Part shown: positions 17,733-29,078 of the stretch, piece by piece
Layout: every line of letters starts with the position of its first letter
Position numbering within the stretch: position 1 is the first letter of the stretch
From: Zygotorulaspora mrakii
Taxonomy: Eukaryota > Ascomycota > Saccharomycetes > Saccharomycetales > Saccharomycetaceae
Reading direction: 5' to 3'
Assembly: GCF_013402915.1 (NCBI RefSeq)
Contig: NC_050725.1
Span: 682,001 to 746,000 of the forward strand
Length of the DNA stretch: 64,000 bases
The notes under the pieces: model-generated
Database searches by the model: none
Seen by the model: only the letters and a program-made list of their open reading frames with translations
What the model was told of the DNA's origin: nothing
Position numbers and translations under genes: made by a program

Positions 17733-18576
17733 CATCTTTGCCGTTCTTTGACTGAATCCTTCGCTCGAACTTATCGAATTCTTTCAATGCAACCTCTTCT
17801 TCTGGATCGAGCATTTGAACCACACTTTGAACCTCTTCAACGTAGTGTTTAAGCATGGACTCAATGCCATGCTTTAACGTATCCTCACTCGAAGAGCAAG
17901 ACTTGCACGCACCCTGTAATTTAAGATACACAGTACCTGATTTGGGGTCAAACGCCCGATATTGAATATCACCGCCATCGTCCTGAATTGCTGGTCTAAT
18001 TCTTGTCTGGATAATCTCGTCGATCATGTCGCTGACCTCTTTGTCCTCTTCCGTTAGGTCAAATTTGGGCATCGTCATCTCATAACCGACTTCTTGGCTA
18101 TCTTTCGCACTGTGAAACTCCTCCGTAAGTGTATTTTCGCCAGAGGCCAAATGTTCAGTCAGTAACTCGATTACCTTGGAGTTCACTTGATTCCAGTGAA
18201 CCATAGGATCCTTGTTAACTGTTATAAAATTATCGCCGATCATCAGTGACTCAACGCCGGGACATTGCACAAAAATGCGCTGAGCGAGTTTGGAATGCGA
18301 TATTAGTGAATCGTCCGTATTCTTAATCTCCACACTACTGCTACCATGGTCTTGAAGCAATTCTCCATCCGTGGAGACGAATTTTACAGCGTTCTCGTTA
18401 GGTGTGGTCAAGGTCTTGATTGAAATCCACCTTTGTGCTACCGCAGGCTGCCAACTAAAGCGACCCCTAGAAGCCAACCCTAAGACACTACCAACTCGAC
18501 TTTTGAACATTATCACTAACAAATATCCTCTAGAGCTAAAAATCCTTGGTACCTTTCTTCTAAATTTGAATATCAT
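17719..18576 (-). CDS. NFU1: Nfu1, mitochondrial iron-sulfur cluster carrier
   Basis: 285 residues, with a basic presequence. Nfu1 works late in mitochondrial Fe-S assembly, passing 4Fe-4S clusters to proteins such as lipoate synthase and aconitase. Order: presequence (1 to ~50), the Nfu N-terminal domain (about 85-175, RIFVQCPGVESLMIGDNFITVNK) and the C-terminal NifU domain (about 190-270) with the cluster-binding CKSCSSS, i.e. the CxxC motif. An alternative ATG at 18510 (MFKSRVGSVLG) would give 263 residues, nearer the 256 of S. cerevisiae. Synteny with PTM1 matches YKL039/040. Confidence 0.95.
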   Translation of the reverse strand: MIFKFRRKVPRIFSSRGYLLVIMFKSRVGSVLGLASRGRFSWQPAVAQRWISIKTLTTPNENAVKFVSTDGELLQDHGSSSVEIKNTDDSLISHSKLAQRIFVQCPGVESLMIGDNFITVNKDPMVHWNQVNSKVIELLTEHLASGENTLTEEFHSAKDSQEVGYEMTMPKFDLTEEDKEVSDMIDEIIQTRIRPAIQDDGGDIQYRAFDPKSGTVYLKLQGACKSCSSSEDTLKHGIESMLKHYVEEVQSVVQMLDPEEEVALKEFDKFERRIQSKNGKDASAP

Positions 18577-18771
18577 TGTTAGTGATTACCAACAATTTCG
18601 TATTTGTATAATCTCCAAAATATCTCACACGTGAATTTCACATGCCTGCAGCAAACAGTAAATCGAGATTGGGCAGCTGAAGTGCTTGCTACGACCTGCT
18701 AGCAGCGCTAATCTACTGGTATGGCGTGTATCATAGTTATGGCCGCATATCTATAGTCCTGTCTCTATTAG

Positions 18772-19011
18772 TATCCCAAGTTGAAGGCCGATAAGCTGGT
18801 CAAATATTTTGGGCCGCTGCATCAATTAACACGTTCTTACCTCATGGAAAAGACATACCAATCACCAAGAGTCATGATGCAAGTATTTTTGAAGCAAGCT
18901 GAAGACATTGCCAGCACTGATGAAGACCAAATGAGCATGCTTGCTGCACGCTGTGCATTGGAGCGATGCCATTTGCTCGAAAAACAGGGGCTCATTCTTA
19001 ACGGGTGCTAA
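18772..19011 (+). CDS. Candidate small gene, start or first exon unknown
   Basis: An open frame of about 79 codons follows a TAG at 18769-18771. It has no ATG until codon 25 (18844; 55 residues), although the codon content upstream of that ATG looks protein-like (KADKLVKYFGPLHQLTRSYL). The bases before it, TCTCTATTAG, resemble a yeast 3' splice site, so a spliced gene with an upstream exon is possible. An ATG at 18642 opens a 12-codon frame that could be that exon, but no clean GTATGT/TACTAAC pair in phase was found. No family recognised. It may also be a gene relic or a chance ORF in the NFU1-PTM1 divergent spacer. Confidence 0.25.
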   Translation, partial: YPKLKADKLVKYFGPLHQLTRSYLMEKTYQSPRVMMQVFLKQAEDIASTDEDQMSMLAARCALERCHLLEKQGLILNGC

Positions 19012-19160
19012 AATGAAAAATAGGAGCCATTAAAATAATTTATCGAATATACCAAATCGCGATATAAAATTGATAATTGTGACCTCTGTTTATCTAAGAG
19101 AAGCAGGTTGTGAACTGTTCTCTGTCTGGGTTGTAGATTGTATAACTATCAATTAGAGAA

Positions 19161-20699
19161 ATGCAGCTGCTTCGACTACTGGCCACATTATGGGTTTTGC
19201 TGAATGCTGGCATGGTTCATGCCAACAGACAAAAGATCAACGAGAAAGTGATTCAGACATGCTCTGGAATGTACTCTAAGGAAGATTGGGGAGGTAAGGT
19301 TGATCCTTTCATCTCATTTAATATGAAGCAGATTAGCGAATTAGCCGAAAACGATCCGGGAGTCATTGTAGCGATTTTTGATTATCAAGATTACCAACAT
19401 TTAGGCGCAAAAACAAATGATGACAGGAATTATTATGTATGTGATGATTATGCTATTGAGTTGAGCCTTTGTGATGCCGAGCATAAGAACGAGTTCATTG
19501 TAAGAGACATTGCCTATGATCCATTTACAGAAACCAACAGAACTTTGGTCAATCAGGTGATGACATTTTCGCAAGACACTGTGGGATTACATGACACCAA
19601 GTATCCGGTATTAAAAACCGGTTACTTTTGTGTAGCTGCAATCTCAAGCTCTGACAACACCAAGTTTAATGCTGTCATCAATTTCAGAAATGCCTATGGT
19701 AATTTAGCGGCCGCTGAGGTTAACAAATTACCGCTTTATGGGCTATTGGCTATTGGATACGTCATTGCAATGGCACTGTATTCGTTTGCATTCTGGAAAC
19801 ACAAGCATGAGTTATTACCTTTGCAAAAGTACTTGTTGGCATTCTTCGTTTTTTTAACAGCAGAGACAATATTCGTATGGGCATTTTATAATATTAAAAA
19901 CGAAAAAGGTGATTCAGCTGGTTTAAAAGTATATGTTGTATTTCTTGCCATTTTATCAGCGGGTAAGGTAACATTTTCTTTTTTCCTTCTATTGATCATT
20001 GCTTTAGGATACGGTATTGTTTTCCCCAAATTGAACAAGACATTGATGAGGCGCTGCCAAATGTTTGCTGCATTTACTTACGCACTTTGTATTGCGTTTT
20101 TGATTCAAGACTATTTACAAGATCCTGACTCTCCCTCTCTGCTTATTTTCATTACGGTGGTTCCATTAATGCTCACTATGTTCGCCTTTTACTTTATGAT
20201 TTTGAAATCAATGACCAACACAGTCCGTTATTTGAGAGAGCAAAGGCAAATGGTCAAGTTGAACATGTACAGAAAGTTACTTACAATCATTTATGCTTCT
20301 CTTTTGATTGTAGCAGCTGGTTTGGTAATATCTACTTTTGTCTTTGTAGGTATGAATACTATCCAAATGGTGGAGCAACATTGGAGAACTAGATTTTTCT
20401 TCACAGACTTCTGGCCAACGCTAGTTTACTTTGGGGTCTTTGTGATCTTTACATTTATTTGGAGACCAACGGACACCTCCTATATGTTAGCATGTTCTCA
20501 GCAATTACCTACTGATCCAGAAAACGTGGCCGATTTCGATTTGGATGACTTACAATCTTTGGGTGAACCAAGTAACAATTTTGATGACACAATTAGAGAT
20601 GATGATATGATATTTACTGATGATGAGGATAATGGAAACGAAAGAGAGAATCAAAAAGCCAATCAGGAGCCAAATAAAATGTCAAGTAAACCAACATAA
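19161..20699 (+). CDS. PTM1: GPR107/108-like seven-TM Golgi/endosome protein (Ptm1 / YHL017W)
   Basis: 512 residues. A signal peptide ([21 protein letters not shown]) is followed by a ~165-residue lumenal domain with several cysteines, and then seven membrane segments from about residue 190 to 440 (first: [23 protein letters not shown]). The cytosolic tail is acidic ([31 protein letters not shown]). This is the Lung_7-TM_R family. S. cerevisiae has two copies, PTM1 (YKL039W) and YHL017W; the flanking genes here come from both regions, so this is the unduplicated gene. Molecular function in yeast is not established; family members act in Golgi/endosome traffic. Confidence 0.92.
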   Translation: MQLLRLLATLWVLLNAGMVHANRQKINEKVIQTCSGMYSKEDWGGKVDPFISFNMKQISELAENDPGVIVAIFDYQDYQHLGAKTNDDRNYYVCDDYAIELSLCDAEHKNEFIVRDIAYDPFTETNRTLVNQVMTFSQDTVGLHDTKYPVLKTGYFCVAAISSSDNTKFNAVINFRNAYGNLAAAEVNKLPLYGLLAIGYVIAMALYSFAFWKHKHELLPLQKYLLAFFVFLTAETIFVWAFYNIKNEKGDSAGLKVYVVFLAILSAGKVTFSFFLLLIIALGYGIVFPKLNKTLMRRCQMFAAFTYALCIAFLIQDYLQDPDSPSLLIFITVVPLMLTMFAFYFMILKSMTNTVRYLREQRQMVKLNMYRKLLTIIYASLLIVAAGLVISTFVFVGMNTIQMVEQHWRTRFFFTDFWPTLVYFGVFVIFTFIWRPTDTSYMLACSQQLPTDPENVADFDLDDLQSLGEPSNNFDDTIRDDDMIFTDDEDNGNERENQKANQEPNKMSSKPT

Positions 20700-20988
20700 A
20701 TTGAAAACGGAGAATGAGAGGTTCATTTAAAGCGAACAAACTTATAATTCCTGTTTTCGATGGCAGAAATTTCAAATCAGTTTATTTGTGATTTTAATAT
20801 GACACTGAAAATATTTTAAATAAATTCAACGGTTTCTATAAACCCAAAAAAATCTAAATTATTATATACTATGCACACCAACTTTTATATATCAATCGTT
20901 GTATCAATCTTAAAAAAGGATATAAGTATTGTCTATGTAATAATGCAGGGTTTTTGTAGTTCTATAAAATTGAACAGTCCATTGTTAA

Positions 20989-23904
20989 CTATTTAAGATG
21001 AAAAGTCTTGCCGATTGTGGTTTTCATTTTCCTTGCAGCATTTGATCCTGCATTGTGATGGGCTTCGGAGGTTTTTGGGAACTCTTCTTCGTCATCGTCA
21101 TCTCTCGGAGCAGAAAATTGGCCAAGTGCATTTAATCTTCTTTCCCTCTCTATTGCTGTTTCAGGTTCTTCTTCTCCAGAATATCCTAATACGCTATTTG
21201 CTAAATCACCGCTTTCCTCATCATAACTGTCACGATCACCTGAATATTCAGAATCATCCTCATATTGATCAGTGTCATCTTCATATTGTTCATCTCCATC
21301 TTCTTCTTCTTCGTCCTCGTCTTCCTCTTCATCTTCTTCTTCGTCATCTTCTGATAATGAATGCCTGTTTTTTGGTGCAGGAGTTAAATTTCGCACCATT
21401 TTTTTTAAATCATCTGTTTGCGTTTCAGCACTGCTAGGATTGCTTGGTTGTGGTTTTGCTTTCAGCCCAACTGCTGATAAAGCCTTCGAAACAACGCTAC
21501 CGCTTCTCTCTCTGGCAAAGTTCTTTGTTTTGTCCGCATGAGTATTAATTTTGTAACGCCGTAAAACTTCACCCTCTTCATCTTCTATAATTAACAAATT
21601 GTCAATCTTGTATGCATAATATTTGTTATTGCGATCTGCATCTACAAGACCATGCATTTTGATAAAGTTTGGTGGAGTAACTATCTTTTGAAGATTCCTT
21701 AGACTGTGGGCAGATTTTTCACTCAAAGTTCTGGACAGACTGGACGAAATACTTGCCTCTTCGTCCTTTGGAGGTTTGTCAAATTGTGCTTGATCTATAA
21801 TTTCACCGTCTTTATTTTCAATAATAATCTTATTATTTTCTTGATAGGCGATATGTGCTTGTTGTTCTCTCTTTCGCAGTCTCTCGGCTCTCTCAGATTC
21901 GGTTGAGCTCTTTGATTCGTTTTCCCAATCTTTATGTTCGTTACCTTCCGAAGCAGTTTTCTCTAAATCTTGCTCGTGCCCATGCTCTTTATACTCCTTT
22001 TCGTCAACCTCATCCTCAATATCCTGCAAATCGGGATTTCCAGTATTTGTTGCAAAGGAATCCAATCCATGTATGATATGTGCAGTTGTACGACCATCCA
22101 TTACATTCAGTGTCTCTTGAGTATTCTCACTTGATGTTTGCTGTTCAGATTTGTCAAGAGCTGCCTCTTCATCTTCTTCACTTTCGCCCTCTCCTCCCTT
22201 AGCGGTACTTAAAGCAAATGTGGCAGCTCTGGCCTCCTTTTCGCGTTGTAGTCTCTCTCTACCCAAGTCATTAAGTTCTTCATCATAATCTTCATGATCC
22301 TTTGTACCACTTTTAGATAAAACGCCGAAGAGTTCTCTTCTCTTTCTATGTCTTTTCTTATGTTTACGTCTTCTCATGCCACCAGCAGGTTTGGCAGGAG
22401 TTCCACTTGTTTCAACCTTTTCATGAACACCAGAAACAGATGGTGCTTCTGTATCGACACGTTGTAAGGAAAAAGACCTTCCAGTTTTATCCAATGAAGG
22501 TAATCTTTGCATCCAAGAACTTTTACCATTGCCATTGGTTGTATGTGTTGTAAATGTCTTGGTCAAAGTAATTGTATTCAAATGGCGACCGAGGGTGATA
22601 ATAGCAACCGATGAACCATGAACAATAATAGAAGTTACAATGAAAAAAGAGGTCATAGGCCATAAACATGCGATAAGTTTCCAATGAGGTGACCCTTCTT
22701 CCGGTAGGTCACTAAGCGGAGTCTCTTCGTTATTGACGCTTAGTTCTAATTCACTTCGGGCCAATATGGCAGCAAAAATTGCACCAACACCAATTGGTCC
22801 AAAGTGCCCAACAAACATCGCTTCACGCCAGGATTTTATATCTGGTATAAATGGTTTCAAAATTAAAATTGCGGGTATTCTTCTTAAGAAAATGACAACA
22901 AAAGAAAGAATAATCAATCTCCAAATATTAGTTCCGATTGCAGGATTATTAAATTGTTCCCAAGGAATGATTGCGCCAAAATAAATGAAATATGCATAGT
23001 TTAGTAAAACATCTATCACAGTAGATATATTACTATCATGAGTTTTCTCTGAAAACCAACCGTCCCAGGAAAAGGCTGTACCAGCAGCAAAAGAGACTAG
23101 CAAATCATCAACACCAAGCAATGAACCAAATCCCGCGCACATAAATGCCAAAACCACGTAAAATGCTAAAAACGATTCGCGATCGATGATTCCACTCTTT
23201 TCGGCATATTTGATACAAACTTTACCAAGGTATCCTATGACGACACCTAAGAAACAACCGAAAATGCATTCATAAAGGATGGTAACACAAATCCAGTCTT
23301 TGACAATTTCCCTACCATTACCAGCGTGAATGATCAGGTTTAAAGATAGGTAAATAAAAGGAAATGCCATCCCATCATTACACCCCGATTCGGCAGATAG
23401 TAGGTTTCTTAAATGGCCAGGAACTCTTTGCGCAAATTTACCGGACACGACAGATTGAGCCAAGATAGGATCCGTTGCTGTGATGCAGGAAGATACCAAC
23501 AAACTATCAGCAAAATTCAACGCTGGCATCACTATCCAAACGAATAAACCTATTATCAACCACCCCGACGTCATCACGGGAAGTAGCAGCAATGCAACAG
23601 AGTACCAATGTTTCCACATGTACTTTCTGGGCAGCTCGACGGCCACAGCAAAAATCTGTAAACATAAAACGATCCTGGTAATTTCTAAAGTTATACTATC
23701 GGAATGACCCCATGATAGAGGATTGAACCAGTTCAAACAGTGAGGCCCAACGATAAGTCCAAATATCCCTGCAACAGTAGACTCACCAATATAAAGTTTC
23801 TCCTTCACGAATAAAGACACTAAAGAAAAGATAGATGAGAAAACACCAACACACGCATACGCAACGTGAGCTTTTGATACTTCCAGTTGCTCCCAAATGG
23901 CCAT
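20989..23904 (-). CDS. NHA1: Plasma-membrane Na+,K+/H+ antiporter Nha1
   Basis: 971 residues, close to the 985 of S. cerevisiae. Nha1 exports Na+ and K+ in exchange for protons. The first ~430 residues hold about 12 membrane segments; the ion-binding motif is seen in [15 protein letters not shown], and [18 protein letters not shown] follows. The remaining ~530 residues form the long hydrophilic tail typical of fungal Nha1, with a conserved region just after the membrane domain, a basic patch ([18 protein letters not shown], ~515-535) and a strongly acidic run ([21 protein letters not shown]) near 860-890. The tail governs cation response and signalling in yeast. Confidence 0.96.
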   Translation of the reverse strand: MAIWEQLEVSKAHVAYACVGVFSSIFSLVSLFVKEKLYIGESTVAGIFGLIVGPHCLNWFNPLSWGHSDSITLEITRIVLCLQIFAVAVELPRKYMWKHWYSVALLLLPVMTSGWLIIGLFVWIVMPALNFADSLLVSSCITATDPILAQSVVSGKFAQRVPGHLRNLLSAESGCNDGMAFPFIYLSLNLIIHAGNGREIVKDWICVTILYECIFGCFLGVVIGYLGKVCIKYAEKSGIIDRESFLAFYVVLAFMCAGFGSLLGVDDLLVSFAAGTAFSWDGWFSEKTHDSNISTVIDVLLNYAYFIYFGAIIPWEQFNNPAIGTNIWRLIILSFVVIFLRRIPAILILKPFIPDIKSWREAMFVGHFGPIGVGAIFAAILARSELELSVNNEETPLSDLPEEGSPHWKLIACLWPMTSFFIVTSIIVHGSSVAIITLGRHLNTITLTKTFTTHTTNGNGKSSWMQRLPSLDKTGRSFSLQRVDTEAPSVSGVHEKVETSGTPAKPAGGMRRRKHKKRHRKRRELFGVLSKSGTKDHEDYDEELNDLGRERLQREKEARAATFALSTAKGGEGESEEDEEAALDKSEQQTSSENTQETLNVMDGRTTAHIIHGLDSFATNTGNPDLQDIEDEVDEKEYKEHGHEQDLEKTASEGNEHKDWENESKSSTESERAERLRKREQQAHIAYQENNKIIIENKDGEIIDQAQFDKPPKDEEASISSSLSRTLSEKSAHSLRNLQKIVTPPNFIKMHGLVDADRNNKYYAYKIDNLLIIEDEEGEVLRRYKINTHADKTKNFARERSGSVVSKALSAVGLKAKPQPSNPSSAETQTDDLKKMVRNLTPAPKNRHSLSEDDEEEDEEEDEDEEEEDGDEQYEDDTDQYEDDSEYSGDRDSYDEESGDLANSVLGYSGEEEPETAIERERRLNALGQFSAPRDDDDEEEFPKTSEAHHNAGSNAARKMKTTIGKTFHLK

Positions 23905-24924
23905 AATTAGTAAGCCTGTTGTACAGTAATGCGGCTATGTTTGCATACACTTCTAAAGTATCGCTAAAATCCAAGATCTTTCCTCTTTTTTGATTGGTAA
24001 ATCATGAAGATTACAGTTCAGATAGAGATCAGAAAACAAAGGAAATCCATTCAATCTCTTCTCACATTTAAGAAAGGGTCCTTCTCACTTCCTTTTTGCG
24101 ACAGAAAAACAGAACACAGGGTAACACCATAAACGAGGCGCAGGGTTACCAAGACTGGCCGGGTGTCCGGCTTTCTGACCTCCAAAAATCTCCTGTGTCC
24201 GGGTCACCGCACTGCTTGATGCATGGGTCTACGAGATTTCTAAAATGTTTCTCAAACGTTTCCTGAGCCAATTTCGTTTTTATGACCACTTTGGAAAAAG
24301 CTCCCTCGTGAAATGATCATTTTCCTAAGCCTTTCGGTACCGTGGTGAACGGCTTTTCTGGTGTTAGCCAGTTCGCTTGTGTGCTTGTGACTGGCTCTTC
24401 TCCGGTTAACCAGTTCTATGTGTATAGTACTAAAATTAAAGCACATTGAGATCTGCAAGCAACGTAGGGCATGAGATAAGATTCAGATCTTCTTGTGCGT
24501 TCAGTGCGTACATCGTATTGTGCTACTCTACTCTTCTTGGTTGGGTTTTGCAGTTGAACAGATAGACGCATGCCTGCTTCGATGTCAGCACATCGGTGCT
24601 CATTTGTATCGCACGCACGGACAAAGGGTGCATGCAGGTCTCTAGCAAATGCGATTCCTGATAACTAGCAGTCTTGAACTAGAATGTATAGCCATCCCTG
24701 CTCAACGGTCGTCGTCTCAAGTGTCTACACCGCGACTATATCGTTGCAACTCACTAGGTAAACTGTTGATAAGGACTGGGTGTTTCTTAGTCCGGGTAAC
24801 TGCTACCAAGAAAATAAAAATAGTAATATACAGTTTTCTATATGCTTTCTGGTCAAATAAATCCTTTGACTTGATAGAGTCTTTAAGACTTGGAATCTTT
24901 CACTTCATATATGTGTAGCCCTTT
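23905..24924. other. NHA1 promoter region and SAC3 3' flank
   Basis: About 1 kb between two minus-strand genes. No tRNA or ORF of note. A Reb1-type site is at 24792-24799, and the motif GTGTCCGG occurs twice (near 24168 and 24194). Otherwise nothing recognised. Confidence 0.45.
24792..24799 (+). promoter_or_regulatory. Reb1-type site near the SAC3 3' end
   Basis: CCGGGTAA exact consensus. It lies about 125 bp beyond the SAC3 stop, where Reb1 could act as a roadblock terminator, or it may serve the distant NHA1 promoter. Confidence 0.4.
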
Positions 24925-27900
24925 TCATTTGTTGTGGACTTTTCTTTTCACAGACTCAATCAAATCTTTCAATTCCAGAACGTCTTCACTTATGCTGTCG
25001 TCCTGTGCGGCCTCAGATATGTTACTTGGCCGACTGGTTACATTAGTGTTGGAATTGAGCGGTGTTTGGTATAAATCAGGCTCGTGTATTACCGTTGGGT
25101 GCTCGAAGGAGGAATTGGAGATCTGCGAGTAGTCTGTAGCAGAATTTAACATGCAACCAGTGCTTATGGGCACGACTGGCAGATTGGTGCTATGACTGGG
25201 GGTTCCGCCTGCTAGAACACCGTGGTAACTAGGTACCCTTGGTGCTCTGCGCATCTTTGTCGCTAAATGGGAAGGTATGGCAGGCGAGGATGATGATAGC
25301 GATCTGATTGCAAGGGGCGTCTTGAATTTATAGTCTTTTCGCTTGGATAAGAGAACTGGTAACTTCTTTTTCTCATTCTTCGGGGAAGCATCGATGTGCG
25401 ACTTTAGATGAGCATACGTGTTACGCTGATCTTCCTCCTCCTTGTATTTTCTTTGCTCTGATTCCAACATATGCCGCATTTTTTCGTCGATGGCCTGCGT
25501 GGTTCTTGGTTGGTGACGTGATTTAACCGTTGAATTTGTTTGTCGTAAGCTTGCATGATATTTTCCTCTTTCTGTTAGCTTATAACGGAATCGATTCGCA
25601 ACTTGCTTAAGGACCCTTTCTAATTCTGCGTGAGGTGAATTGCCACTAATTGCAACGATATTTATATCCTCCAAGATGCCGCAGAAACTCTTGGAAATGC
25701 GATTCAATTTCAAACACCTAAAAATTGTGGCATCCGATAAAGGTGTCTCTGTTGATTCCCAGTAAAGAATAAGTATACTAAAGTTAACATTGGTATTTAA
25801 AGAAATACCAGTTGCTAGTTTGATCAATTCTTCGCCATCTTGTTGTAATTTCATCTCCAGATCGAAAATATTTGAATCAGTAACACCGGTATTGAAAACC
25901 AGCAGTTGCAAATTTGCGAAAGATGCTGGATTGTAGGTCGAATCAATACAGTGTATACTCAACTTTAAAACTTCGTCTTGCAAAATGGTTTCCTTTGAAG
26001 GATCTGATTTCCCAAATTTACTCATCGCCCAATTGTTTGGAATTGAAGTCCAACTCGTTCCGTAGATGAAGATAGATAGCGTTACCTGATGCTTTAGGGA
26101 TTTACATTTATCGCGCAAAGGTTCAAAATATATACTTTTTGTGTCCATGGGTTCCCAAACCTCAAGACGTTTCTCAGTCTGTTTCGAAAAAATATTAGCT
26201 TCATCAAAAACTGGCGAAAATGTTATGTCTTTCCCTAAAGAATGTGGAAGAACGAACGAGGAAGCCCCGTTGTTACAAGGAGTTGAAAAGATTTTTGACT
26301 TTTTGAGTAAAGGTACACCAAGCTGTCGTCCAGCATTTTGAAATTCAGCCTTCCTCTTATTCTCAGTGTCTCTCTCTTCCTTTCGCGTTTTATAGCACAT
26401 TTTCCATTTGTTAAACCCCCGTGATTTCAACTTCCTCTCCCGAAAGACTTCCGCTCTCGATCCAAGGTAAATATTGTAAATTTTCTCGTGTAAGAAAGCG
26501 TAATACAATTCTCCAGTCAGCTTATTAATATTCCGCTTTTCGATAATTTTTTTCTGCATTGCATCATTGGCTATTGTTGTCATCATATCTTGAACAACCT
26601 TTTTGATAATTTCATTGGATATATCACGAGCGGCTTGATTTTTTAATTGAATCGTCTCAGCTTCAATTTCAAGATTCTTCGCTTTCTTTCTTTCTACTGC
26701 TTTTGGCACCAATTGGAGTCTGTTTTTTGTACCATCTTCTAAAAGTGATCTTTCCTTTATGTTTTCCTTTGCAGCAAGTTTAGCATTACCGTCGGGCAGT
26801 AAATTTATATCTCCTTGATTTGAATTGTTAGTTCTTGCAGCGCCAGGAAGGATATTATTAGATGAAAATTCATTTTTAAACCCCCTCCTTGGTATAATTG
26901 TAGGAGAAGATGAACTAAGATCGAACTGTGGTTGCTGTGTTCCCAAAACCTTTTCTGTTGCGACACCTTGTTTCGTTAAAGAGGGCATCACGAAATTATT
27001 TTGCTCTGTAGAAATGTAATTAATCTTTCGTGTGTTTGCTTCGTTTTCAAGTCCCGTTTCCCTCTCTCTATTGGCTTCACCTACTTCGACCTCCTCTTCC
27101 TGTTCTTCCTCCTCATTACCATCTTCTTCTTGTTCCATTTCATCAATTTGGTGTCCAGCGTGATTTGTGCTCCCGATGTTGTTGTTTGGTATTGTATAAA
27201 CAGTCGGTTTTCCAGAATTAATAAGTTCAGGAAATGAAGTACCAAGGAGCAGATCATCGACGCATTTAAGTGAAGCTTGCTTAAGTGGTTGACTTTCGTT
27301 CAACTTGTGGGAATGATGTGTTAATGTTTTCAATTCTACACCCTCATCAGTAATATCAATAGAATAATATTTGCAAAAATCTTCAAGTTCCTCCTTACTG
27401 TTAAATAGAAACGTTTCTATCAAATGATCGCATGGAATTGGTTTATGCCTTTTGTTTATTGATAGCGATAGAGCTTTGAAGGCATAAAATCTTACCTCAT
27501 TGACATAAAGCTCCAAAAAGGACCCCATTAAGAATGGAACTCGTCCAGAGTTCAAAACTTGAAAAAAAGCGTTGTAAAAATTAAGGCAATTTTCAGTTCT
27601 TATAAATCCTCTCTTGTGAAAGCTCGAATTTGAAACATATCTTCTGAAACAAAGAGCAAGCTGAACAAGGTCATTTTGAAAAATATGAATTGGCAGTTCC
27701 TGAATATTCTTGTCATATTCTGGGTCTCTGATTTTGCTCAGAAGTGCGTACGCTCTAAATTCTGCCTCATTGGGGCAGTTTCCACCATTTGCTCTGACTT
27801 CATCATATATTTCTGATAAAGTAATTAATGATTTGTGCAATTGTTCTAATTCCTGCTGTAATGAAAATTCATTTTTTGATTTTCCCATAACATGAATAAT

Positions 27901-28857
27901 CAAGAGATGTATGCGAACAATTTTTTCATTACACTCAATAGCTTCGGGTCCAGAATAGTTTTGATATGTAAAATCTTGTCGTATGGAACGCATCCTGTCC
28001 CATATGAAACCTTCACTGTCAGGCAACGTAACTAAAAGATTATCGATGATATAATCAAGTGTAAGTGACAATATATGAGGTGGTCTGACATCCGATGGCA
28101 ATGGAGGTGCTGCTGCGGCTGCTGGACGAGCAAACACTTTCAAAGCCTTGGATCTTGAGGCTTTCTTCCCACTGGGATCATCCTTTTCGTAAGAGTACAC
28201 AGTATATTCAACATTTCTTCTAGCTCTTTCAAATATGGGACACATATCCAGACAGGTACCTTGAAAACTAATTGCCTCTGTCAAATCCTTGGCTGAATCT
28301 GCCTTGTCTACCAAGCCTTTATTTTCCATGATTTTTCTTTCCACATCTCTCATTTTCTTCAGCGTTTCGTATAAATCTGTTACATCTTCAATAGAATTTT
28401 CCAGCTTTAGCATTTTATCTTGATTTGCTCTGTCCCATGAATCAGGTTGAAACTTTTTTTGTTTCAACTGAGCTTGTTGACCGATTAAAAATCGTGGCAT
28501 GGGACGTAACTTGTGTTCTACATGACTAAACCCTAATCTCTCGGGTTCCGAGATCAATGCTCCTATATCTGCATCGCTTGATTGAGGGATACGAAGTTTC
28601 ATGTACTTATTACTCATTGGTTTATGTTTGATAGTTCTTTCGGGCTCATGAGTTATAGGTTTATTCGAGGGCTTTTTTTTTGATTGCTTTTGAGATGCAC
28701 TATCACGGTTACCAAAATGTGGCAATCCTGTCCTCTTTGCCTTCGAGGATACATCTGTAGTCCCACTGTTTATCGATGAGAAACCTCCATGGTCATTATT
28801 CCCTCCAAAAAAATTGAATGGGGAAGAAGGTATAGTGGTGCCGAAAGAAATATTCAT
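24925..28857 (-). CDS. SAC3: Sac3, scaffold of the TREX-2 mRNA export complex
   Basis: 1310 residues from the ATG at 28857; a longer frame begins with GTG at 28944. Sac3 holds Thp1, Sem1, Sus1 and Cdc31 at the nuclear pore basket and links transcription to export. The N-terminal region is Gly/Phe/Asn-rich (Mex67-binding). The SAC3/GANP domain begins at FQGTCLDMCPIFERARRNVEY (about residue 200) and extends through the winged-helix region to about 520. An acidic low-complexity linker (DEMEQEEDGNEEEE) follows. A C-terminal helical region (QAARDISNEIIKKVVQDMM onward) is the Sus1/Cdc31-binding CID. Length fits the 1301 of S. cerevisiae. Confidence 0.96.
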   Translation of the reverse strand: MNISFGTTIPSSPFNFFGGNNDHGGFSSINSGTTDVSSKAKRTGLPHFGNRDSASQKQSKKKPSNKPITHEPERTIKHKPMSNKYMKLRIPQSSDADIGALISEPERLGFSHVEHKLRPMPRFLIGQQAQLKQKKFQPDSWDRANQDKMLKLENSIEDVTDLYETLKKMRDVERKIMENKGLVDKADSAKDLTEAISFQGTCLDMCPIFERARRNVEYTVYSYEKDDPSGKKASRSKALKVFARPAAAAAPPLPSDVRPPHILSLTLDYIIDNLLVTLPDSEGFIWDRMRSIRQDFTYQNYSGPEAIECNEKIVRIHLLIIHVMGKSKNEFSLQQELEQLHKSLITLSEIYDEVRANGGNCPNEAEFRAYALLSKIRDPEYDKNIQELPIHIFQNDLVQLALCFRRYVSNSSFHKRGFIRTENCLNFYNAFFQVLNSGRVPFLMGSFLELYVNEVRFYAFKALSLSINKRHKPIPCDHLIETFLFNSKEELEDFCKYYSIDITDEGVELKTLTHHSHKLNESQPLKQASLKCVDDLLLGTSFPELINSGKPTVYTIPNNNIGSTNHAGHQIDEMEQEEDGNEEEEQEEEVEVGEANRERETGLENEANTRKINYISTEQNNFVMPSLTKQGVATEKVLGTQQPQFDLSSSSPTIIPRRGFKNEFSSNNILPGAARTNNSNQGDINLLPDGNAKLAAKENIKERSLLEDGTKNRLQLVPKAVERKKAKNLEIEAETIQLKNQAARDISNEIIKKVVQDMMTTIANDAMQKKIIEKRNINKLTGELYYAFLHEKIYNIYLGSRAEVFRERKLKSRGFNKWKMCYKTRKEERDTENKRKAEFQNAGRQLGVPLLKKSKIFSTPCNNGASSFVLPHSLGKDITFSPVFDEANIFSKQTEKRLEVWEPMDTKSIYFEPLRDKCKSLKHQVTLSIFIYGTSWTSIPNNWAMSKFGKSDPSKETILQDEVLKLSIHCIDSTYNPASFANLQLLVFNTGVTDSNIFDLEMKLQQDGEELIKLATGISLNTNVNFSILILYWESTETPLSDATIFRCLKLNRISKSFCGILEDINIVAISGNSPHAELERVLKQVANRFRYKLTERGKYHASLRQTNSTVKSRHQPRTTQAIDEKMRHMLESEQRKYKEEEDQRNTYAHLKSHIDASPKNEKKKLPVLLSKRKDYKFKTPLAIRSLSSSSPAIPSHLATKMRRAPRVPSYHGVLAGGTPSHSTNLPVVPISTGCMLNSATDYSQISNSSFEHPTVIHEPDLYQTPLNSNTNVTSRPSNISEAAQDDSISEDVLELKDLIESVKRKVHNK

Positions 28858-29078
28858 AGAATAAGCGTATGAACTCCTAATAACGCCCTCTAATCCTTGA
28901 GTCAACCGTCGGCTGATATAGCTGCTGGTCTTTGCAGCTACCACTATTACACAATGGTAAGTAGCCTTTTACTTTCACTTTTCAGTACTTTACCGCGCGC
29001 TACCTGCCTCCTCGCACAAAATGGCAAAACTGTGATAACCTTGAAAACGTAAACAAATTGAAATATATGCAAACTCTT

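Noticed and set aside
28857..28944. N-terminal extension of SAC3 (29 residues)
   Set aside because: Begins at GTG; the first ATG at 28857 gives a family-like N-terminus.
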